Position numbers and translations under genes: made by a program. The notes under the pieces were generated by a model. It was not told the origin of the DNA, searched no databases, and worked only from the letters and a program-made list of their open reading frames with translations. Of a stretch of 19,358 nucleotides of DNA, positions 14,215 to 19,358 are shown piece after piece. Position 1 is the stretch's first letter. Every line of letters begins with the position of its first letter. Origin of the DNA: J051 sp040752255 (GTDB lineage: Bacteria > Armatimonadota > Fimbriimonadia > Fimbriimonadales > ATM1); contig JBFMFD010000036.1 of NCBI GenBank assembly GCA_040752255.1, positions 1-19,358 on the forward strand. Reading direction: 5' to 3'.

Positions 14215-17200
14215 CGGTTTACCAACTCCTTTGCCATACGTCTGATGGACTCGTTGCGATGCATCGAGAGGCGCTCGAGCATGGCGCGAGGCAAGGCGAT
14301 TCTGCCGTCCCGCGCAAACGTGAGCAGCGGCTCCAGCACAACATCGTACTCTTCCGACATCAGCACGGTCAGCTGCTCGAACGAGCGTTGACCCGGCATT
14401 TTGAACAGACTCTTGAGCGCGGCGGCTCGAACGAACGGGTTCGCATCGGACAGCAGCGCTTCCAAGTGCTGGACGTGCTCAACGCGCGAATCGTTCCCCA
14501 TCATTTCGGCGATGATTCGCCGTACTTCCGCCATCTCACTCCTCAGCCCCGCGTATCCGCGAGAGCGCATCACCGGATCGTCCGAACGGGTGAGGGCGGC
14601 GTAGCAGTATGCCTGCACGACGGCGGAGAGGTCGTTGACGCTTCCCCACTCCATTCGCCGGTCTATCGGGTCAATGTTCACGTCGGCGTTCCTGGCTACC
14701 TCCAACCGCACCATAGGGTCAACCTCTTGAAGAAACACCATCATGGCGCGCTGCGCGTTCTCCGTTCCAAGTTCCGCCAAGGCGCGAACGGCCTCCCTGC
14801 GAACGAGCCAACTCCGCTTCGCGTACAGGATCGTGATGTCGGAAATCACCTCATCCACGCGGGAGCGGGCGAGCATTCGCGCCGCTTCGGCGGCGGCGTC
14901 TTCATAGAAGCGGCTCTGGCGCACGAGCGCCTTGAACGTATCGCGCGCTTCATCGCCGACTTGGTTGTACAGGGCGCGAACCATCGCAACACCGACATCT
15001 TGATCCGGCTCGGTCAGCAGTTGACCGCGAAGCGCATCGGCCGCAGGAGGATACTGCACCCTCGTAAAGTAAAGCGCGGCGTTCAAGCGGACAAGCGGCG
15101 CAGGGTCGGATAGAAGAGCGGCGACGGCGGCCGCGTTCTCCTCCCCTGCCCCGGCGACTGCCCGCGCGCGGTCGCGCGGCTCCGAGGAGACGAACGACGC
15201 GACAGGCTTCAACTCATCGTCGTTGTCTTCGATCGTCGGCACGCCGGAGGGCATCGTTCGCGTGATGCGGAACTCATCTACAAAGTACTGAATCTTGTCG
15301 AGGTCGTGGTGCTGGTTGCTACTGAACTGGCGCGTGTCCCCGATGGCGAGGTCGCGAACGATGTATTGCCCCTCACCGAGCGCTGCCTTCAGCGCCTCGT
15401 GCAGGTTGATGACCACTCGCTGCCACGTGCCGTTCGGCACAAACTTTGCGCGAGGAAGTTCGGTCGCCTCGCCCCACTGCTCAAGGTAAGGCCCGGTGAG
15501 CATCACGACCGCGCGAGTGCCGTCGTTCAGAGTTACCGAGACCCCGCAGTTGCGCGTCGCCTCTGTCTTGAAGTGGAAGTCGAGAAATGGATACGCCGCC
15601 ACGTCGTAGCCGCCGAACGACGGGTCGGGTTGGCCGCTCGGGAGCCGTTTGCCGAAGAGCGTTACCCTCCCCCAGTGCGAGCCACCGCTGTCGGTGATTG
15701 CGAGTGAGTTGCCCGAAACCCCGCCAGGCGCAGACTCGACGGTCCAGCCGCCCTGGTCGCTCCGTTGTTCCGCGGCGAAGCCGACGCCGGAGTCGTACGA
15801 GTCGTGGACGAGGGTCTCTGCAGAGTCGAGGCGGAAGGCGAGGCGCACCGTCCCCGCCGGCCCTTCCGATGTTGCGAGGTCGAAGGCGACCTCGTACGTG
15901 CCGGATTGCGCGCCGTCGGGGGCCGTTAGGTTGACGGTAACCGTCTTGCGCTCGTTCGGCCGAAGCGACACCTCCGTGGGAGCGCTGACGAACCACCCCG
16001 CGGGCGCGGCAGGTCGCACGCCGACCGAGCCGCTTGCCGTCCAGGAGCGGAGCGTGAGCCTAACCTCCGCCCACCCGCCGGTTACCCGAGGCCCGCCGAC
16101 CATCTCCACGCGAGCCTCGACGGGCGGGCGGACTCGCACCACGAGCGGTCGCTCGCTGCGGGAGCCGTCGTCGCCGACGGCTTGCGCGCGCAAAACGTGA
16201 GTGCCAACGGAACGTGTAACGGCGGTCCAGTCGGTTATCGGCCTACCCGAGAGGTCGGTTACCGCCATCCTGGGAGCGCCGACCGGCGATGCGCTCATCC
16301 CAGCGCCGAGGACCACATCGCCGGGCGTCGCGATAGAGAACTCCGCGCCTCCAGAGCCGAGACGCAAGGCGTTCAGTTCGGCGGTCGTCTCCGGCAAGCG
16401 CGCCTCGAAGACCACCATGAACTTGTCCTCGACGTTCATGTAGCCCAACACCTGAGCGTCAAGCGAATCGAGCACGAAGTCCGCCATGTCCCAGCGGACG
16501 AAGCAAACGTCCTTGTCCTGTGTGCGAAGCCGCGCCATGCACTCGCGCGAGAAGTTGAGTTGGTTGTTGAGAGACGCCTCCTCCGGGTCAACGGCGGCCA
16601 GCACGGTTGTTCCGGGTTCGCCATCTGGAAGGAACAGCACCTGACTCTGCGCGGCTTGCACCGTAACGCCGACGCCGACCAGATCCGAGATGTCTTCAGG
16701 CGAGAGAAACGGCAGTTTCGCCCACGGGTCATCCTTCACCGATGACCATACATGCCGCTCCCCTGAGAACGGCTTCGTTTGCTTGATGACGGCTTGGAAG
16801 TCGGGGTCTTGGCGGTTCGACATTTTCGACCACATGCCGGGTCGGACAGACCAGAGCATCAGGTCTCGGAGCCACACGAACCATCCGGTGTATCCAGCTT
16901 GGTCGGTCGTGTACCCGTTCTGCTCTGCGGAGTGAAGGTGCGGCAGCGCGGCGTTGGTGTAGCCGCCGTAGCCCCAGCGGCCGTAGGTGTCCTCGACTTG
17001 GTGGAACCACTCGTGCACCATAGCCTCGGTGTGGCCGATGCGCACTCCACCCTCGCGCCCACTCGAGATGATGACGAACGCCTGGGTGGCGTTGTTGGTG
17101 CGCCCGGCAGTTCCACCGAAGCTGAAGGAATCTACAGGGCCGGGCAGGTACATGTAGAGGATCGAGTCGAAGTCTCCCGGGTTGAACCTGCCTCGAAGGT

Positions 17201-17810
17201 ACTCCTCCCCGGCGACGCGTGGGTCAAGCGCCCAAACCTCTCCCGCCTTGTACGCGCCTCGCACCGGTTCCTCTTCGACGGACGCCGTAATCTGGATGTC
17301 CACCGCGCCCTGCGTGAACGCTTCGACGACCGCCTCGAACCGCGCGAAGGTTTCGAGGGCGAACTGCGTCTCAGGCGCCGTCATCACCGTGCGCTGGCGG
17401 TCAACCACGCCGTCCACATCCGTAAAGGTGACGTTGAGCCTCAAGAACAGGACGGCCTTCACCTTCCAGGTTCGGGCGCGCCCCTCGGCGATACGCTGCT
17501 GGGCCTCTTCGTAGAGAGCGCGAAACTCAGCCCATCCGCCCTCTCCGCGCACGAGCCGCTCTGGGTTGCCCCACTCGTTCAGCAAAACGCGCCAGCCGTT
17601 CCACTCAACGTAGGGCGCGGTTGTCGAGACGGGAACCGGGCTTTCGCGTGGGAACCGAATCGGCACGACCCGCTCGGGCACCTGGCGCGCGTCGGGGTCA
17701 GTCTGACCGAAGAATGTCCGCTCGCCGAGCGTTATCCACTCCTCGTCCTGCGTATTCACGGGCGCGGCGTGCAGCCCCCACAACAGCGTCAATCCGATGA
17801 GACCGTTCAT
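14211..17810 (-). CDS. Giant exported metallopeptidase-like protein with HEAT repeats
   Basis: 1199 residues, no named family recognised. A signal peptide (about 1-16) leads into a catalytic-looking region with EAMVH266-E-W-F-H270-Q, an HExxH zinc motif. Glu296 (HSAEQ), 26 residues after the second His, could be the third ligand, as in gluzincins. A beta-sandwich stretch resembling NEW3-type domains follows (about 568-655: VRLTLRSWTASG, LRPNERKTVTVNLTAP). Next is a jelly-roll-like segment that could bind carbohydrate (about 667-853: HDSYDSGVGF to YFVDEFRITR). About 300 C-terminal residues of HEAT/PBS-lyase-like helical repeats end the protein (DPAPLVRLNAAL, KRSWLVRREAVRALAELG, NPFVRAAALKSLF). 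An excellent GGGGAGGAG precedes the ATG. Activity is inferred, not shown. It overlaps rpiB by 4 bp and seems to lead, or be second in, the accessory operon. Confidence 0.78.
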   Translation of the reverse strand: MNGLIGLTLLWGLHAAPVNTQDEEWITLGERTFFGQTDPDARQVPERVVPIRFPRESPVPVSTTAPYVEWNGWRVLLNEWGNPERLVRGEGGWAEFRALYEEAQQRIAEGRARTWKVKAVLFLRLNVTFTDVDGVVDRQRTVMTAPETQFALETFARFEAVVEAFTQGAVDIQITASVEEEPVRGAYKAGEVWALDPRVAGEEYLRGRFNPGDFDSILYMYLPGPVDSFSFGGTAGRTNNATQAFVIISSGREGGVRIGHTEAMVHEWFHQVEDTYGRWGYGGYTNAALPHLHSAEQNGYTTDQAGYTGWFVWLRDLMLWSVRPGMWSKMSNRQDPDFQAVIKQTKPFSGERHVWSSVKDDPWAKLPFLSPEDISDLVGVGVTVQAAQSQVLFLPDGEPGTTVLAAVDPEEASLNNQLNFSRECMARLRTQDKDVCFVRWDMADFVLDSLDAQVLGYMNVEDKFMVVFEARLPETTAELNALRLGSGGAEFSIATPGDVVLGAGMSASPVGAPRMAVTDLSGRPITDWTAVTRSVGTHVLRAQAVGDDGSRSERPLVVRVRPPVEARVEMVGGPRVTGGWAEVRLTLRSWTASGSVGVRPAAPAGWFVSAPTEVSLRPNERKTVTVNLTAPDGAQSGTYEVAFDLATSEGPAGTVRLAFRLDSAETLVHDSYDSGVGFAAEQRSDQGGWTVESAPGGVSGNSLAITDSGGSHWGRVTLFGKRLPSGQPDPSFGGYDVAAYPFLDFHFKTEATRNCGVSVTLNDGTRAVVMLTGPYLEQWGEATELPRAKFVPNGTWQRVVINLHEALKAALGEGQYIVRDLAIGDTRQFSSNQHHDLDKIQYFVDEFRITRTMPSGVPTIEDNDDELKPVASFVSSEPRDRARAVAGAGEENAAAVAALLSDPAPLVRLNAALYFTRVQYPPAADALRGQLLTEPDQDVGVAMVRALYNQVGDEARDTFKALVRQSRFYEDAAAEAARMLARSRVDEVISDITILYAKRSWLVRREAVRALAELGTENAQRAMMVFLQEVDPMVRLEVARNADVNIDPIDRRMEWGSVNDLSAVVQAYCYAALTRSDDPVMRSRGYAGLRSEMAEVRRIIAEMMGNDSRVEHVQHLEALLSDANPFVRAAALKSLFKMPGQRSFEQLTVLMSEEYDVVLEPLLTFARDGRIALPRAMLERLSMHRNESIRRMAKELVNR

Positions 17811-17813
17811 GAA

Positions 17814-17822
17814 CTCCTCCCC
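17814..17822 (-). promoter_or_regulatory. Ribosome binding site of the giant HEAT-repeat gene
   Basis: GGGGAGGAG on the minus strand, ending 3 nt before the ATG at 17810, with its GGGGAGG core about 5 nt away. It supports that start. The remaining 58 bp up to the btuF-like stop show no convincing terminator hairpin. Confidence 0.7.
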
Positions 17823-17880
17823 GCTTCTTCTTTACGGGACGGGCGGCAAGGGCAGAAGGAACCCGCTTTTGCTCGTGTGG

Positions 17881-18726
17881 TCATCGGCTTGTGCGAACCC
17901 TTTTCCGAATCTCCGTGCCAAGCGCCTCGAGGGCGATGTCAACGCGCCCTCCGGCTCGAAGCAGCACGTCCGGGTCGATACCCACGATCGCGTTCCGCTT
18001 GCCGGCCTCGGTGGAATCCCAAGGGGCGCCCGTGAACTCGTTTGGGTCGCCCGCGACGATGATGATTCGAGGGTTCCAGGCCAGGATCTGTTCCGGCGAA
18101 ACTTGTTCAAAGCGCTGCGAGTCCGGCCCGAGCGGCTCAGCGCCCGCTGCCCGGATTAGGTCCGCTTGGAACGTCCCGAGGCCCGCCACCCACGGCTGCT
18201 GCGCGTTCATCACGACGATCGCGGCAGGCTTGGGGTCGAGTGGGTCAGAGAGCCAAGTGGCCTCCGCCTGTTCAACGGCACCGATGCGTTTCGAGGCGGA
18301 GTTGTGGCGCAAGAAGCCCGATGCGAGGTCGTACACCGCGCGCTTCCACTCCTCGAGGGAATTGATCTCGAAGACCTTTACATCCGCGCCGATCCGCCGC
18401 AACTGCTGCTCCCAAGCCGGGTTCATCACCGAGGAATCCGCGACGATAAGGTCCGGCTGGAGGTTCGCAATGCGCTCGAAGTCCGGCTCTGGATTCGCGA
18501 CTATGGTTGCGTTCCGCACGGACGACGGCACCGTGCAGAACGCGGTTCTGCCGAGCAAGTACGCCTCGCAATCAATCAGCCCGAGAAGTTCGGTTGTGCT
18601 CGGACTAAGTGAGACCACGCGGGTGTAAATCCTGTCCGGCAGTTCGTCGCTTGATATTCGAGGCGGCTCGCAACCCACCATCGCCAGCCCGAAAGCCGGG
18701 AGAAGGCACCACGTCAGGGTTCGCAT
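17881..18726 (-). CDS. BtuF/FecB-like ABC transporter substrate-binding lipoprotein
   Basis: A 281-residue membrane-anchored periplasmic binding protein, of the kind that delivers vitamin B12 or ferric chelates to an ABC importer. Seen: a signal peptide with lipobox MVGC (Cys19), RVVSLSPSTTELLGLI at the start of the first lobe, NPEPDFERIANLQPDLIVAD, and in the second lobe FQADLIRAAGAEPLG and VSPEQILAWNPRIIIVAGD. These are hallmark segments of the class III (TroA/BtuF fold) family. Ligand cannot be assigned; no permease or ATPase gene is in the window and no cobalamin riboswitch fits upstream. The open frame continues upstream to 19257, but that part is antisense to the plus-strand gene. The ATG at 18726 gives the signal peptide and follows TAGG. 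Confidence 0.9.
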   Translation of the reverse strand: MRTLTWCLLPAFGLAMVGCEPPRISSDELPDRIYTRVVSLSPSTTELLGLIDCEAYLLGRTAFCTVPSSVRNATIVANPEPDFERIANLQPDLIVADSSVMNPAWEQQLRRIGADVKVFEINSLEEWKRAVYDLASGFLRHNSASKRIGAVEQAEATWLSDPLDPKPAAIVVMNAQQPWVAGLGTFQADLIRAAGAEPLGPDSQRFEQVSPEQILAWNPRIIIVAGDPNEFTGAPWDSTEAGKRNAIVGIDPDVLLRAGGRVDIALEALGTEIRKRVRTSR

Positions 18727-18738
18727 CGCGCCTATTCT

Positions 18739-18765
18739 GACACGTGCGCGCCCGCGCATCGTGTC
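18739..18765. repeat. Imperfect palindrome between divergent genes
   Basis: GACACGTGCGCG (18739-18750), then CC, then CGCGCATCGTGTC (18753-18765). The arms are reverse complements except for one bulged base. It lies 12 bp before the btuF-like ATG and about 50 bp before the plus-strand ATG. A weak -10-like GATAAA is at 18783-18788, which would place a -35 for the plus gene over the right arm. It could be an operator for a shared regulator or an RNA hairpin; the sequence alone does not decide. Confidence 0.4.
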
Positions 18766-18804
18766 GGGGCGTGGGAGACTTGGATAAACTACGGTCGAGG
18801 AAAA

Positions 18805-18810
18805 GAGAGG
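18805..18810 (+). promoter_or_regulatory. Ribosome binding site of the plus-strand TPR gene
   Basis: GAGAGG 6 nt before the ATG at 18817. Together with the recognisable protein that follows, it shows the plus strand is the coding strand here. Confidence 0.65.
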
Positions 18811-18816
18811 CTGAAC

Positions 18817-19358
18817 ATGGAAATCATCGCTGCCGCCGTCGCCATCGCCCTCGCTGGGCTGACCGGCGTTGTCCGCGCCCCGTCCGGACTGCCGGAGCCG
18901 GGAGTAACTGTCGAGGTTTCGCCGATGGGCGCCGCGCCCATAACCGCCGTCACGGACGCCGAAGGGCGGTTCACCCTGTCGGGTCTCCCGGAGGGCGTCC
19001 ACCCCGTCCGCCTTCGCAAGGGCGGCAACGTCGTGGAGTTGCCCGAGGTCTCGCTCGACGGCAACGCCGACGTGCTGCTCTTCTGGAACCCGTCCCCAAC
19101 CTCTGACGAGCGGAGCGCCATCGTCGCGAGCGCTTTTCAGACCGGAACCGAACTGCTCTCGCAGGCGCGGTACGACGATGCTGCGCAGGAGTTCCTGCGC
19201 GGCCTTTGGGCGGACACCGCTCAGTCCCCCCTTTGGGCGTCGCTTGGGCTGGCGCACGTCGGTGCGGGCCGCCTAGAGGACGCCCTGTTCGCAACACGAA
19301 TGGCGATGACGCTCTCGCCCCGAGAAGGCGCCTATCCGAACAACGCGGGCAGCATCCT
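18817..19358 (+). CDS. Carboxypeptidase-regulatory-like and TPR-domain protein, truncated at the window edge
   Basis: The only plus-strand gene; 180 codons are visible and the frame is open at base 19358. The first 14 residues (MEIIAAAVAIALAG) are hydrophobic and may be a signal peptide, though no basic residue precedes the helix. Residues about 14-72 form a carboxypeptidase-regulatory-like beta domain: GLTGVVRAPSGLPEPGV, then VTDAEGRFTLSGLPEG, the usual order for these folds. From about 95 onward, helical pairs fit tetratricopeptide repeats (LLSQARYDDAAQEFLRGL, LWASLGLAHVGAGRLEDALFAT). Such proteins are typically exported or envelope-associated scaffolds; a specific role cannot be given. It is divergent from the lipoprotein gene across a 90-bp gap. 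Confidence 0.82.
   Translation, partial: MEIIAAAVAIALAGLTGVVRAPSGLPEPGVTVEVSPMGAAPITAVTDAEGRFTLSGLPEGVHPVRLRKGGNVVELPEVSLDGNADVLLFWNPSPTSDERSAIVASAFQTGTELLSQARYDDAAQEFLRGLWADTAQSPLWASLGLAHVGAGRLEDALFATRMAMTLSPREGAYPNNAGSI

Noticed and set aside
17823..17880. Terminator or promoter between the lipoprotein and HEAT-repeat genes
   Set aside because: No stable hairpin with a T-run and no convincing -35/-10 pair could be seen; the genes may be cotranscribed.
16779..18035. 418-codon plus-strand open frame
   Set aside because: Spans the antisense of two genes and the gap between them; no family resemblance.
18727..18816. Cobalamin riboswitch before the BtuF-like gene
   Set aside because: The whole divergent gap is 90 bp, too short for the known cobalamin aptamer, and no B12-box-like sequence was seen.
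18727..19257. N-terminal extension of the lipoprotein frame
   Set aside because: It precedes the signal peptide and lipobox, is low complexity, and is antisense to the plus-strand TPR gene, which has its own ribosome site and recognisable domains.

Overview
The window is a high-GC bacterial chromosome segment, packed almost gap-free with genes. All but one run right to left on the minus strand. It carries the first seven genes of a division and cell wall (dcw) cluster in canonical order: mraZ, rsmH, an ftsL-like gene, ftsI, murE, murF and the start of mraY. MurE has the DNPR signature of meso-diaminopimelate-adding enzymes. A lipoprotein, an ArnT-like membrane glycosyltransferase and several exported proteins suggest a complex envelope. 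The mix of exported mosaic proteins, HEAT repeats, S41 proteases and a compact dcw cluster would fit an Armatimonadota/Fimbriimonadales-like or similar little-studied lineage. That placement is inference; no rRNA or tRNA is present to settle it.

Layout from the right edge. A plus-strand gene (18817 to the edge) encodes a carboxypeptidase-regulatory-like plus TPR protein and runs off the window. It is divergent from a BtuF/FecB-like substrate-binding lipoprotein (17881-18726); the 90-bp gap between them holds an imperfect palindrome. A long co-directional minus-strand series follows: a 1199-residue exported protein with HExxH and C-terminal HEAT repeats (14211-17810); rpiB; an S41 protease homologue that has lost its catalytic lysine; an intact CtpA-type S41 protease; an 868-residue exported mosaic protein with an M6/metzincin-like HExxHxxGxxD site; and an ArnT/PMT-like glycosyltransferase. 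Many of these genes overlap by 4 bp (ATGA/GTGA) or are 1-2 nt apart, so they look like one operon.

The largest non-coding gap (about 126 to 250 bp, depending on the mraZ start) separates this operon from mraZ. It contains a symmetric TGGG-N7-TGGG-N8-CCCA-N7-CCCA array that could be an autoregulatory MraZ site. Downstream of it every dcw junction overlaps.

The most unusual content is the accessory operon upstream of mraZ. It holds two very large exported metallopeptidase-like mosaics, an active/inactive S41 pair and a polyprenyl-phosphate-sugar-type transferase, and may be an undescribed envelope-processing set. No CRISPR array, insertion sequence, prophage, tRNA or rRNA was seen.
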